From the NCBI RefSeq assembly GCF_000739015.1, contig NZ_JPUG01000075.1:46292-110291 (forward strand): DNA of 64,000 nucleotides. Reading direction: 5' to 3'. Positions 1 to 8,438 of this stretch are shown here, one piece after another. The notes beneath the pieces were generated by a model. The model saw only the letters and a program-made list of their open reading frames with translations. It was not told where the DNA came from and made no database searches. The translations under genes were made by a program, and so were the position numbers. This stretch comes from Microvirga sp. BSC39 (GTDB lineage Bacteria; Pseudomonadota; Alphaproteobacteria; Rhizobiales; Beijerinckiaceae). Each line of letters starts with the position of its first letter. Position 1 is the stretch's first letter.

Positions 1-1281
1 GGGAAGAAGCTGGCGGGTGACAAACGGAAACACGCTGCGGATCGTCGCGTCGATGCTGCGACTGAAGCGATCGGCAAAGTCCGGCGAGGTGATGATGTTC
101 ATGACCACCTGACCGTCCGGCGTCACGGCCTGCCTGACGGCCGCAAAGGCCTCGCGGGTGATCAGGTCAGGCGGCAGGCTGATCCGGTTGGTGAAGGCAT
201 CGAGCACCACGACATCATAGGTCTGGGTGTTCCGGCGCAGGAAGGCCCGGGCGGATTCAGGCACGAAGATCTTGTTCGCGGACAAAGGCTGGCGAAGAAA
301 GTGCTCCTCGCTCACCGCCCGCAAGGCCGGGTCGATATCGACATAGGTGTAGGCATGGAAGCGATCCTCCAAGCCGATGGTGAAGCCTCCGGCCCCGATC
401 ACTAGGACGCGCCGGGGGCGATCGGTGTCGAGCCTCCTGAGAACTTCCTTCTCGATGAACTTCAGGTAGGCGAAGCGGTGCTCCGGATGCTCCGCGATCT
501 TGGAGGAGGGGCTGTTGTTGATGACCAGGAGGCGGCTGTTCTCGGCCGGATTGGGAACGATCCGCACCTCGCTATAGAGATTGTTGCTGACGATGCCATA
601 CGCCTTGACCGCCGCGGGACTGTTGATCGCAAGGATGTAGAGGCCGAGTGCACCCGCTGTGAGAACCAGCTTCCTGCGATCTTCGATCCGCCAGCCGATA
701 AGACCCGCGAGCAGCACCAGGAGCCCAAGGGTGAGGGCTACCGTGATGTGGACGCCGAAGAAGGTCATGAACACGAGGGTCGACACCACCGAGCCTAGGA
801 ACGACCCTAGGGTGGACAGGAAGAGCATCAGGCCCGTGGAGCGGGGCAGACTGGCGCCTGTAGAGCAATAGGCGACCAGCGGTATGGTCTGTCCCAGGAG
901 GTAAATCGGGTAGACCAAGAACAGAGAGGTGTGAACAGCGGCCTGGACCAGGCGGTGCGTCAGACCAATGTTGTCGAGGATCTGGAAGAAAGCCGCCAGG
1001 AAGGGATGGGACAACCCGAGGCTGAGAAGGAAAGCGGCAATCAGCAGGTTCCGGGTGAGCTGCCGGCGCACGCCCGCCTCATCGCCGGGAGCAAAGCTCG
1101 CCCGACCACCAGCCTCATAGCCGAGTGCCAAGGGGAGCAGCACCGCGGCAATCACGACGGCAACGGTGTCGGTGGCATTGCCCACAAAGGGAGTGAGCTG
1201 ACGAATGGCGAGGAGTTCCACTGCGAGAACAGCGTAGCCCTCAATCGCAATAGCACTCAGGAGCAGCGGAGAGGGAAACAT
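1..1281 (-). CDS. Fused membrane / spermidine synthase-like protein (C-terminus cut by window edge)
   Basis: The frame is open from an ATG at 1281 to the window edge (427 codons), so the C-terminus is missing. The first about 210 residues are strongly hydrophobic, with several membrane segments. The second half is a soluble spermidine-synthase-like Rossmann domain with a glycine-rich SAM/dcSAM-type loop (VLVIGAGGFTIG, near residue 290) and a VVVLDAF motif near residue 355, where a polyamine synthase would place its acidic catalytic residue. This is the architecture of the fused MFS/spermidine synthase-like family, whose substrates are mostly unproven. It is divergent from the small gene at 1362. 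True aminopropyltransferase activity is not established. Confidence 0.8.
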   Translation of the reverse strand, partial: MFPSPLLLSAIAIEGYAVLAVELLAIRQLTPFVGNATDTVAVVIAAVLLPLALGYEAGGRASFAPGDEAGVRRQLTRNLLIAAFLLSLGLSHPFLAAFFQILDNIGLTHRLVQAAVHTSLFLVYPIYLLGQTIPLVAYCSTGASLPRSTGLMLFLSTLGSFLGSVVSTLVFMTFFGVHITVALTLGLLVLLAGLIGWRIEDRRKLVLTAGALGLYILAINSPAAVKAYGIVSNNLYSEVRIVPNPAENSRLLVINNSPSSKIAEHPEHRFAYLKFIEKEVLRRLDTDRPRRVLVIGAGGFTIGLEDRFHAYTYVDIDPALRAVSEEHFLRQPLSANKIFVPESARAFLRRNTQTYDVVVLDAFTNRISLPPDLITREAFAAVRQAVTPDGQVVMNIITSPDFADRFSRSIDATIRSVFPFVTRQLLP

Positions 1282-1361
1282 CAGGTTTTAGTAGCCTTTG
1301 ATCGGGGGAACGATAAGCGTTGCTGTGGCATTGCTACATAGCTTCATCAACACGCACAGGA

Positions 1362-1751
1362 ATGGCAACAACCATGTTCGACACTCTGCCGTCTGTCTTG
1401 CTCACACTCTTTCTGGCCGCGTGTGTGCTCTGGCTGATCTGGCAGGCTTTCCGCCGCCTCTTCTCTCCCCGGAAGAGACGGGTGGTGGAGCCGTCTCTTG
1501 CTGATGAGCCCGGCAACAGCCGTATCGAACCGGCTGTTAGCCGGACGGACGCTGCGGTGTCGACCATTCCGGACGCAGCCGATGTTCTTGCTCTCAAGGC
1601 AGCCATCGATAACCTGGCACGGCAGGTTTCTGCTCTGGAGCAGCGTCTCGCGGCCGGTCAGCCAAGCCTCCCACGTCAACCTACGCCGAGGGATAGAAGC
1701 GTCGACCATAGCCCTGTGATCCCTCCCATCTCGCCCGACCATCGGATATGA
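1362..1751 (+). CDS. Small membrane-anchored protein with C-terminal coiled coil
   Basis: 129 codons. I chose the ATG at 1362 because AGGA lies just before it; an ATG at 1374 is an alternative. One N-terminal membrane segment (about residues 10-28) is followed by a basic stretch (RRLFSPRKRR), a low-complexity acidic linker, and a short predicted coiled coil (LKAAIDNLARQVSALEQRL). It looks like a single-pass cytoplasmic-facing anchor. I do not recognise a family. Its start lies 80 bp from the divergent spermidine-synthase-like gene, so the two share a promoter region. Confidence 0.55.
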   Translation: MATTMFDTLPSVLLTLFLAACVLWLIWQAFRRLFSPRKRRVVEPSLADEPGNSRIEPAVSRTDAAVSTIPDAADVLALKAAIDNLARQVSALEQRLAAGQPSLPRQPTPRDRSVDHSPVIPPISPDHRI

Positions 1752-1935
1752 CGCGGGATTACGGCAGGCTGGCCCATATCTGCACGTCGCCTATTCATCA
1801 TTGCAGTGCGTGCAGATCAGTCTTGCGCCAGTCGAGGAGACCAAGCACTGTCATGAACCTATAGACGTTCTAGCTTGTGCACAAGGAAGCTCAACTGCCA
1901 AGCTGATCACGGGTGCCGGAAGCGATCTTGAAGGT

Positions 1936-3156
1936 ATGAATCATCACAACGCCGCAGCGGCTCGGCCTGCCGTGAAGCCTAGCCTTATTGCGTTGCTCAT
2001 CGCTGTCTCAGCCGTGAGCCCGCTGGGCATCAATATGTACCTGCCCTCGATGCCCGGGATGGCACGGGCGCTCGGTGTCGATTTCACCACCATCCAGCTG
2101 ACCCTGTCGCTCTATCTTGGTGCAATGGCTTTGGGACAGCTGATCATCGGTCCGCTATCCGATCGGTTCGGACGCCGGCCCGTGCTTTTGATCGGGCTTC
2201 TAACATTCGTGGCGGGCTCCGTCCTGTGCTTGCTGGCTCAGAGCATTGGCGTACTGATCTTCGGCCGCATCGTACAGGCCATCGGAGGCTGTGCCGGGAT
2301 CACGCTCAGCCGTGCAATCGTGCGTGATCTCTATGGGCGCGATCAAGTGGCGAGCATGATCGCCTATGTCACTATGGGCATGGCGGTCGCTCCCATGGTC
2401 GCACCGACTATCGGCGGCCTGCTCGAGACGTTCTTCGGATGGCGCGCCTCGTTCGCTTTTCTGATCGGCTTCGGTGGGCTCGCCCTCGTGTTTGCGTATG
2501 GGCAGCTGAGCGAGACCAACCACAAACGCGCCTCAGGAGAGACTGCTCGCGAACTCCTGCAGGGCTACAGGAGCCTCTTTCGCTCGCGCCAGTTTTGGGG
2601 CTACACCCTGGTGACCAGCTTCGTGTCAGCCATGTTCTTCGCCTTTCTGGCGGGCGCCCCCTATGTGATGATTGAGCTGTTGAAGCGCAGTCCAGCGGAG
2701 TACGGGTTCTATTTTGCCATGGTGCCGTGCGGCTACATCCTGGGCAACTTCGTCACGGGCCGCATCGCCGGCGCTATGGGGCCAAACCGGATGATCTTGG
2801 CAGGCACGCTCCTGTCTCTCGCCAGCATCGCGTCCATGGCCGCTCTGATCGCTTCAGGCGTCTTCGTGCCGGTTGCACTGTTCGGGCCAATGCTCTTCAT
2901 CGGTGTGGCGAACGGGCTGGTGCTGCCGAGTGGCATTGCAGGTGCTGTGAGCGTGAGGCCGGATCTCGCAGGAGCCGCCTCTGGCCTGTCGGGCAGCTTC
3001 CAAATCGGGTTTGGTGCGCTTGTTGCCCCCATCGTTGGCGCGGCCCTCAGTTCAACCGTCTGGCCACTGATCGTGATCATGGCAATCTGCTCATTGCTGG
3101 CGATTGTCTCGCTCGTCTTGGTTGCAGGCCAGCGCATGCCTGTGGCAGGCGGCTAG
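1936..3156 (+). CDS. Bcr/CflA family multidrug efflux transporter (MFS)
   Basis: 406 aa with about 12 hydrophobic helices over the whole length, the usual size of Bcr/CflA (DHA1) drug:proton antiporters. The loop between helices 2 and 3 has the MFS motif A (DRFGRRPV, near residue 75), and NMYLPSMPGMA near the start is typical of this family's first helix region. The ATG at 1936 has GAAGG upstream and gives the expected N-terminus; the open frame upstream lacks family-like sequence. Role: proton-driven export of drugs or other small molecules across the inner membrane. The substrate is unknown. It is followed by a convergent pseudogene. Confidence 0.87.
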   Translation: MNHHNAAAARPAVKPSLIALLIAVSAVSPLGINMYLPSMPGMARALGVDFTTIQLTLSLYLGAMALGQLIIGPLSDRFGRRPVLLIGLLTFVAGSVLCLLAQSIGVLIFGRIVQAIGGCAGITLSRAIVRDLYGRDQVASMIAYVTMGMAVAPMVAPTIGGLLETFFGWRASFAFLIGFGGLALVFAYGQLSETNHKRASGETARELLQGYRSLFRSRQFWGYTLVTSFVSAMFFAFLAGAPYVMIELLKRSPAEYGFYFAMVPCGYILGNFVTGRIAGAMGPNRMILAGTLLSLASIASMAALIASGVFVPVALFGPMLFIGVANGLVLPSGIAGAVSVRPDLAGAASGLSGSFQIGFGALVAPIVGAALSSTVWPLIVIMAICSLLAIVSLVLVAGQRMPVAGG

Positions 3157-3617
3157 ACTAGTGCAGATCGCGTATAGCGCCTCGTCAGAGAGGTCCGGGT
3201 TTGGCACGGAGCCGAAGTAGACGGTATGTCCCATCGAGACGAGAATACGTGCTTCAGCTCCCGCTGGCACCCTGCAATGCCCGCCCAAAGCAGCAGGCGG
3301 TAGGCATCAAACGTGTTGTAGATCCGGCTCTCGTCCGACATGTTGAATGTGAAGCCAATCTCGGCGCAGCGCGCTCGGATCATCGCGCGACTGGCGGCCG
3401 GCTGCACTGCCGTGGATCCGTACTTCTCCACAGTATGCCCCACCAAGTTCTGGCCGGCTGCGGGTATTCCGGGATTGAGCTCAGACGGCTGGAAGATGAT
3501 GTCGGCTTCTACCGCCTCCGCGGCATTGGCCAGCGCCTGCTCAAACCTCTGCAGGCCGATGACGCACCACGGGCAGGCCACGTCGGAGACGAAGTCGATC
3601 TTCAGGTGCTGGGTCAT
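3153..3617 (-). pseudogene. DsbA-family (FrnE-like) oxidoreductase, frameshifted and truncated
   Basis: The first about 115 residues match the FrnE/DsbA-like thioredoxin fold: DVACPWCVIG carries the CxxC motif near residue 16, and NTFDAYRLLLWAG is the typical helical-insert sequence. After about position 3290 the frame loses family similarity, while another minus-strand frame continues with a plausible stretch (DLSDEALYAI). This indicates a frameshift. The C-terminal part is then missing at the junction with the bcr gene. The family averages about 210-220 aa, against 154 codons here. Probably non-functional. Confidence 0.7.
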
Positions 3618-3879
3618 GGTGCCACTTGTCGTCGTTCGTGGAAATGGTGGGGTCGCGGGAAGGCTGACTTACCATAATGTCGATATATCTAGGTGAGTAA
3701 CCCTCAAGGCGCTTGTTCACTTTCCGGGGATCCCTGCCGTGGGTTCGCGCCACCGGATGCGAGAGCGAGACGTTGCATCTACGAGGATTGGTACACAAGG
3801 TCTCATCGTGCGTTACATCCATCCAGCAGCGGGGATCGTCGACTCAGGATGCACCCCGCGGATGCCAGGAGCAGCAGGA

Positions 3880-4758
3880 ATGACTGATTCATCCGATTAC
3901 GTGCCGCCGAAGGTCTGGACCTGGAACAAGGGTAGCGGCGGGAGCCCCGTCACAAGCCTCAACCGCCCGACGGCCGGAGCCACGCAAGAGAAGGAACTGC
4001 CTGTCGGCCGCCACCCCTTGCAGCTCTACTCGCTGGGGACGCCCAACGGCCAGAAGGTCACGATCCTACTGGAGGAGTTGCTGGCGCAGGGCCATTCCGG
4101 CGCAGAGTACGATGCGTGGCTGATCAGGATCGGTGAGGGCGACCAGTTCGGTAGTGGCTTCGTGGCGGTCAACCCGAACTCCAAAATTCCTGCCCTGGTG
4201 GACCGCTCTGGTCCGGACCCGATCCCGGTCTTCGAGTCCGGTGCGATCCTGATGTACCTGGCGCAGAAGTTTGGGGCCTTCCTGCCGAGCGAGAACGGGC
4301 TGCGGGCCGAATGCCTGTCCTGGCTGTTCTGGCAAATGGGGACCGCGCCCTATCTCGGCGGAGGCTTCGGCCATTTTTATGCCTATGCGCCAGTGAAGAT
4401 CGCGTATGCGATCGATCGGTTTGCGATGGAGACGAAGCGGCTTCTCGACGTGCTCGACCAACGGCTTGCGGACAACGAATACGTGGCGGGGTCTGAGTAC
4501 ACGATCGCCGACATGGCAATCTGGCCGTGGTATGGCGGTCTGGTTCAGGGGCGGCTGTACGAGGCGGGCGAGTTCCTGTCCGTGCAGGAGTACAGGCACG
4601 TCTGGCGCTGGGCCGATGCGATCGGCGGCCGTCCCGCTGTCAAGCGTGGGCGGATCGTGAACCGCACCTCAGGCGAACCGTCCGAGCAGTTGCACGAGCG
4701 CCATGATGCCAGCGACTTTGATACAATGACCCAGGACAAGGTGGCCGCCCGGGAGTAG
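3880..4758 (+). CDS. yghU: YghU-type glutathione-dependent disulfide-bond oxidoreductase (GST family)
   Basis: 292 aa, close to the 288 aa of E. coli YghU. An N-terminal thioredoxin fold contains TPNGQKVTILLEEL (from about residue 52), the Nu-class GST region that binds glutathione, then NPNSKIPAL and ESGAILMYLA. The C-terminal all-helical GST domain includes YTIADMAIWPW. The ATG at 3880 sits behind AGCAGGA; the upstream open frame has no family sequence. Nu-class enzymes bind two glutathiones and reduce disulfides or hydroperoxides. It stands alone on the plus strand, with no clear operon partner. Confidence 0.88.
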   Translation: MTDSSDYVPPKVWTWNKGSGGSPVTSLNRPTAGATQEKELPVGRHPLQLYSLGTPNGQKVTILLEELLAQGHSGAEYDAWLIRIGEGDQFGSGFVAVNPNSKIPALVDRSGPDPIPVFESGAILMYLAQKFGAFLPSENGLRAECLSWLFWQMGTAPYLGGGFGHFYAYAPVKIAYAIDRFAMETKRLLDVLDQRLADNEYVAGSEYTIADMAIWPWYGGLVQGRLYEAGEFLSVQEYRHVWRWADAIGGRPAVKRGRIVNRTSGEPSEQLHERHDASDFDTMTQDKVAARE

Positions 4759-4965
4759 CGGCCCACCAAACACGAGCGAACGTCCCAAATGAGGATGGCC
4801 GCGGACGCCACGTGCTGGAGGAGGACCATGCGTTGCGACGTGGTCTTCTCGGACGTCGTGGTGCTGGGATGAGCAGAGTTATGCAGTTAAGGATGTTTGC
4901 AGGATTGCGTATCGCTGCGTCAGAGGGGCCGCTTACACTCGCCTGAGCCTTTCGGAGGGGATGGT

Positions 4966-5334
4966 ATGAAGAGGTTGGTCACGGTCACCGGTCCTGTAGC
5001 AGCCGCTCAGATGGACGGGTATCTCATTGAGGAGCGCCTCCTCGATCACATCATGATCCAGGTGATCGACAACGGCGACGGAAACCTAGACATCACCTTT
5101 CATGAAAGAGACCGACGTTACCTGTCGCAGTTCTCTGCCGAGCAACTGGCCGAATGGCTGCAGGAAGCGATGCTCCATGTCGAAGCGGCATGTCCGCTGG
5201 AGACACACGATGGCAAAGCCGCCTGGATCGCTGACCAAATACCACCAAAAGCTAGAGCGTCTATCACGGCCATGCGCCCAGCACGGCAGGAGCACGATCT
5301 TCCGGCTGGCCTGGAGTTCTTGAGGCGGACCTAA
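4966..5334 (+). CDS. Conserved hypothetical protein
   Basis: 122 aa from an ATG at 4966 preceded by a GGAGGGGATGGT ribosome binding site. The protein is soluble, acidic in its first half (IDNGDGNLDITFHERDRR), and has a predicted helical segment (SAEQLAEWLQEAMLHVEAA). No signal peptide or membrane helix. I do not recognise the family. It precedes the basic low-complexity gene at 5451 by 116 bp in the same direction. Confidence 0.6.
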   Translation: MKRLVTVTGPVAAAQMDGYLIEERLLDHIMIQVIDNGDGNLDITFHERDRRYLSQFSAEQLAEWLQEAMLHVEAACPLETHDGKAAWIADQIPPKARASITAMRPARQEHDLPAGLEFLRRT

Positions 5335-5450
5335 TTCGCCTCGGCTCATTTGTGCGAACGAACCGAAGGGCCACGCTGTCATTGTTATGGTTGAGGACAA
5401 TCACTCCTCAGCACGGCCGGCTTGCGGCCCCAGCAGATGAGAGAATGACA

Positions 5451-6104
5451 ATGGCTCGAACCAAAAAGGACGACACTACCCAACCCGGCAGAAGCCGGAA
5501 AACGCCGGAGCGGTCCACGACGAAATCCGCCTCCCGGTCGGCCACGAAAAAGAAAGCGGGCGCTTCCAAGCGTGCTCAGCCCAAGGCAATGGCTAGCTCC
5601 CGATCAGCGACCAAGTCCCAGGCTGTTGTCACAAAGGCCCGCTCCCCCGCAGGATCGCGCACAGCAGCACGCTCGACCTCCAGCCCGTCGAGGTCACGTT
5701 CCACGACCCAGGCCCGCTCCGCATCCCGCTCACAGGGCAGCCTGCTGAACCCGATGGCTTGGCTCTCAACCCTGGAGACAACGCTCACCTCCCCACAGGC
5801 ACGGGCTGTGATGGCAGAGGCCCTCAGGTCCGTCGCGAACATACTGGAGAAGCCGCAGGGCAGGGAGCAGAGCCAAAGTGGCGAAACACAAGAAGGCCGA
5901 AATGCCGTGGCGGCTGCCGGCAGCCTCGGCGCCGAGATCGTTGCTGCTCCGCTGGAGGTCGCAGCAGCGGCCATTGGCGCCGCAGGTGAGGTGGTGACCA
6001 GCGCCCTTGGCGGATCTCCAGGCAGAAACGGTGGCAGTGGCGCCAGCCGGAAAGGCGGCAGGCGGTCCTCCTCGCGGAAGGATTCATCGGCAGCCGGTGA
6101 TTAG
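5451..6104 (+). CDS. Basic Ser/Thr/Lys/Arg-rich low-complexity protein (histone-like tail)
   Basis: 217 aa. ATG at 5451; an in-frame ATG at 5445 is equally possible. Residues 1-100 are almost all S, T, R, K and A in short repeats such as RSATKKK and SRSATKSQ, resembling bacterial histone H1-like or PHA-granule-associated tails. A middle segment (NPMAWLSTLETTL) may fold into helices. It is followed by an Ala/Gly/Val-rich stretch (about 155-185), and the protein ends in another basic tail. A DNA-binding or nucleoid role is inferred from composition only. It converges on the GapR-like gene across a shared terminator. Confidence 0.6.
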   Translation: MARTKKDDTTQPGRSRKTPERSTTKSASRSATKKKAGASKRAQPKAMASSRSATKSQAVVTKARSPAGSRTAARSTSSPSRSRSTTQARSASRSQGSLLNPMAWLSTLETTLTSPQARAVMAEALRSVANILEKPQGREQSQSGETQEGRNAVAAAGSLGAEIVAAPLEVAAAAIGAAGEVVTSALGGSPGRNGGSGASRKGGRRSSSRKDSSAAGD

Positions 6105-6150
6105 CCGATCAGATGATCGATCGGGCGGCTCTGCATCACGAAGGGCGTGA

Positions 6151-6178
6151 AAAGGCCGCCTCGTTGGAGGCGGCCTTC
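6151..6178. terminator. Bidirectional hairpin terminator
   Basis: AAGGCCGCCTC (6152-6162) and GAGGCGGCCTT (6167-6177) form an 11-bp perfect stem around GTTG. It lies between two convergent genes (stops at 6104 and 6204) and is flanked by A-rich and T-containing ends, so it can serve both. Confidence 0.75.
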
Positions 6179-6203
6179 GCACCATCGGGAGATCGAGACG
6201 TTA

Positions 6204-6476
6204 TCAGGCCGCCTCGGCGACGGGCGCCGGCCCGGCCACATCCATGGCGCGCATGTAGACGTCGAGCAGGCTGTCGTGCTCGTCGCGCTCGTCCTGATCT
6301 TGCTTGCGCAGCTTGATAATCTCCTTGAGGATCTTCACGTCGAAGCCCTCACCCTTGGCCTCGGAGAAGACCTCCTTCTTGGCCTCGTTCAGGTCCTTGA
6401 TCTCGTTCTCGATCTGCTCGATGCGCTCCACGAACGAGCGGATCCGATTGCCCGGAATTCCAACGACGTCACTCAT
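6204..6476 (-). CDS. GapR-like nucleoid-associated DNA-binding protein (DUF2312)
   Basis: 90 aa, the usual DUF2312 length. It shows the family's N-terminal coiled-coil pattern (RIRSFVERIEQIENEIKDL) and the hallmark basic segment KKEVFSEAKGEGFDVKILK, followed by IIKLRKQDQDERDE. The start has AAAGGAG upstream. In Caulobacter, GapR binds overtwisted AT-rich DNA ahead of forks and RNA polymerase and helps topoisomerases. Many Hyphomicrobiales carry several copies, so this may be an accessory paralogue. It terminates at the hairpin shared with the basic protein gene. Confidence 0.88.
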   Translation of the reverse strand: MSDVVGIPGNRIRSFVERIEQIENEIKDLNEAKKEVFSEAKGEGFDVKILKEIIKLRKQDQDERDEHDSLLDVYMRAMDVAGPAPVAEAA

Positions 6477-6650
6477 GGTCTCTCCTTTGCCGTATGTGGA
6501 TGGGCACTATCGGGCAGGGGAGTAAGCACCCCGTTAATCCGGACCTTCAGTCACAGAGGAACTGCCCTGTCGAGACCATACTTCATTTGGGTGCACCGGT
6601 GACGCGGGTAGGGACGGATGTCAGGCACGTTTCATGACGTGACGAGCTGG

Positions 6651-7652
6651 TCATGAGGCTGCCCTGAACCTCTCCAAGGCTGTAATCCGCTGCGTAAACG
6701 GCTCCACGTCCCGGCGGTAGATCTCCTGCCGCAGGAACTTCATCTCTGCCTCGTACGCATCCTCGGCAATCTCGATGAACCATGATTTCGGCTGGCCGTT
6801 CGTGCCATCGTTCCAACGGTAACCACGCTTCTTCAGCGTGTCCTTCATGTCGAAGGGCGAGCCTTCCGCCCAGATCCGTAGCAGGGCCCTCCGGGCTGAG
6901 GCCAGCAGATGGGTCATGGCACAAGCCGTAGCCCCGCACAGCGGAGCCGCCAGGACTTCCAGCAGGGCATGGCAGTCCTCGACCGCCCGGTGGCCCTGGT
7001 GGAACCACCCGCACTGAGACAGCAGGTAGCCGAGCTTCGAGCCCTCGAAGCCATACTCCGACCAGGATATCTCCGCATGGGAGCAGGCCCAGGCCTTCGG
7101 CGAAAAGCCATGGGTCAAGCGTTCACAGAAGGGCCGGTCGAAGCGGGCGTTGTGGGCGATCACCAAGTGAGCGGGCTGAATGAACGCCTCAACTGCATCC
7201 AAGTCAATCGTATGACCCTTCACCATCTCGGGCGTGATGCCGGTCAGACGCGTGATCTCAGGTGTGATCGGGACCGTCGGCTCCCGCAAGGCATTGTAGG
7301 TTCCGATGACATCGCCGATGCGGCCGTCCTCGCTATACGAGAACGCCACCATCCCGATCTCGATGACCTCATCCCAGGTTTGATCGAGACCGGTGGTTTC
7401 GGTATCCACAATGACGGCGATCTTCTCGTCCTGGCGAGGTGTGCGGGAGACGACAATGGGGCGTGGTGTCAATCGGCGCAGCACGCGGTAGTCGCCCGTG
7501 GCCTCCAGCATCCGGGCGGCGGTCTCATAGTCGGGAGCTTCAAACGACCCCCTGTGTTGCCTGGCTTTGACGACAATCTCATCGGCCGGATTGGTCTCGA
7601 TGGGACCCGGCGGTGCGCCGTAGTCCAAGAAAAGATCAGCCTGGCCTCGCAT
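6651..7652 (-). CDS. DEDDh 3'-5' exonuclease (DNA polymerase III epsilon-like)
   Basis: About 333 aa. An RNase-T/DnaQ-type exonuclease domain spans about residues 80-240: VDTETTGLD (first acidic motif, near residue 84), a middle motif with VIAHNARFDRPF, and HRAVEDCHALL (His-Asp third motif, near residue 220). I chose ATG 7652 because GGAAGG lies 8 bases upstream; the longer open frame has no family sequence. N- and C-terminal extensions are not part of the exonuclease; the C-terminal one (TLKKRGYRWNDG) resembles a motif often appended to such nucleases. Role: nucleic acid trimming or repair; it is not the replicative epsilon subunit by context. Confidence 0.82.
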   Translation of the reverse strand: MRGQADLFLDYGAPPGPIETNPADEIVVKARQHRGSFEAPDYETAARMLEATGDYRVLRRLTPRPIVVSRTPRQDEKIAVIVDTETTGLDQTWDEVIEIGMVAFSYSEDGRIGDVIGTYNALREPTVPITPEITRLTGITPEMVKGHTIDLDAVEAFIQPAHLVIAHNARFDRPFCERLTHGFSPKAWACSHAEISWSEYGFEGSKLGYLLSQCGWFHQGHRAVEDCHALLEVLAAPLCGATACAMTHLLASARRALLRIWAEGSPFDMKDTLKKRGYRWNDGTNGQPKSWFIEIAEDAYEAEMKFLRQEIYRRDVEPFTQRITALERFRAAS

Positions 7653-7812
7653 TCCCACACCTTCCGCCTGTTGTAACAGGCTCGTGCTGAGCCCGGCGGG
7701 GCAGACTAGCGAGGTGCAGGTCGCCAGATCGTTAATGCGCAGGGTGTGGCAGTTGTCCTTTGAGGGGCTCTCGACTATCAAACAGTTCTCACATCTGGGA
7801 TAGACCTCGGAT

Positions 7813-7883
7813 GGCCTCGCGGCGGAGTGTTTACGCAGAGGACTGCAAAACCTTGCACCCCGGTTCGATTTCGGGTGGGGCCT
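7813..7883 (+). tRNA. tRNA-Cys(GCA)-like gene, atypical
   Basis: The stretch folds as a cloverleaf. The 7-bp acceptor stem is GGCCTCG (7813-7819) with TGGGGCC (7876-7882). The D stem is GCG/CGC, the anticodon stem is imperfect (GAGGA/ACCTT), the anticodon loop CTGCAAA has GCA, and the T arm is CCCGG-TTCGATT-TCGGG. The discriminator is T and is followed by TCA. The anticodon and U73 both fit tRNA-Cys. Oddities: positions 8-9 are CG in place of UA, the D loop has no GG, and the anticodon stem has an A-A mismatch. It may be a decayed or accessory tRNA. Confidence 0.5.
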
Positions 7884-8030
7884 TCATCCTTCGGACAAGG
7901 AGCCGATAAGTCGGCGTTTTGCGGAGGACGTGAGATGAGAACAAAGGTATCCGGCTCACCTCAACCTTGTTTCCCACTTCTGACGTCAGCATGTAGACCC
8001 TGTTGAAGTAGAGCTTCGCAAAGAGAGAAA

Positions 8031-8291
8031 ATGAAACCGAATTATTCGTCCTATCCAGGGGGCAAATTGATCCGAATGCCTCGCTGGGCGGCCGCCTTGC
8101 TTCTGATTGCTGCCGTTTTGCTGGGTCTCATACTGATCATCCTGGCCGCTGGACTTGCACTGATCATCATTCCTGCCGCTTTCAGCTTAGGCATGATTTT
8201 ACGGCAGCGACTTCGCCGCACCACGGGAAAGGCGCCTCGACAGGGAGACATTATCGACGTTGAGTGCGGCATTGTAGACCGGAAGCGGTAA
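8031..8291 (+). CDS. Small inner-membrane protein
   Basis: 86 aa starting at ATG 8031 with a purine-rich AGAGAGAAA upstream. One long or two short hydrophobic helices cover about residues 18-55 (ALLLIAAVLLGLILIILAAG then ALIIIPAAFSLGMIL). They are followed by a basic cytoplasmic tail with RLRR, and a short hydrophilic end (GDIIDVECGIVDRK). It belongs to the kind of short DUF-less envelope protein common in Hyphomicrobiales. No function can be assigned. It lies between the tRNA-like element and selO. Confidence 0.65.
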   Translation: MKPNYSSYPGGKLIRMPRWAAALLLIAAVLLGLILIILAAGLALIIIPAAFSLGMILRQRLRRTTGKAPRQGDIIDVECGIVDRKR

Positions 8292-8438
8292 GCGTATCTT
8301 CTTGATCGAATGGGGGGTGGTGTTATCAAAGGCCGAGTAGGGGGATCTTGGAGTTGACCCAGTCGGATTTGCCCTCCGGCTCTTGTTTTCTGAGGCACCC
8401 ATTACGATTTCACGTGGTCCTTGTGGTGAGCCCGGACC

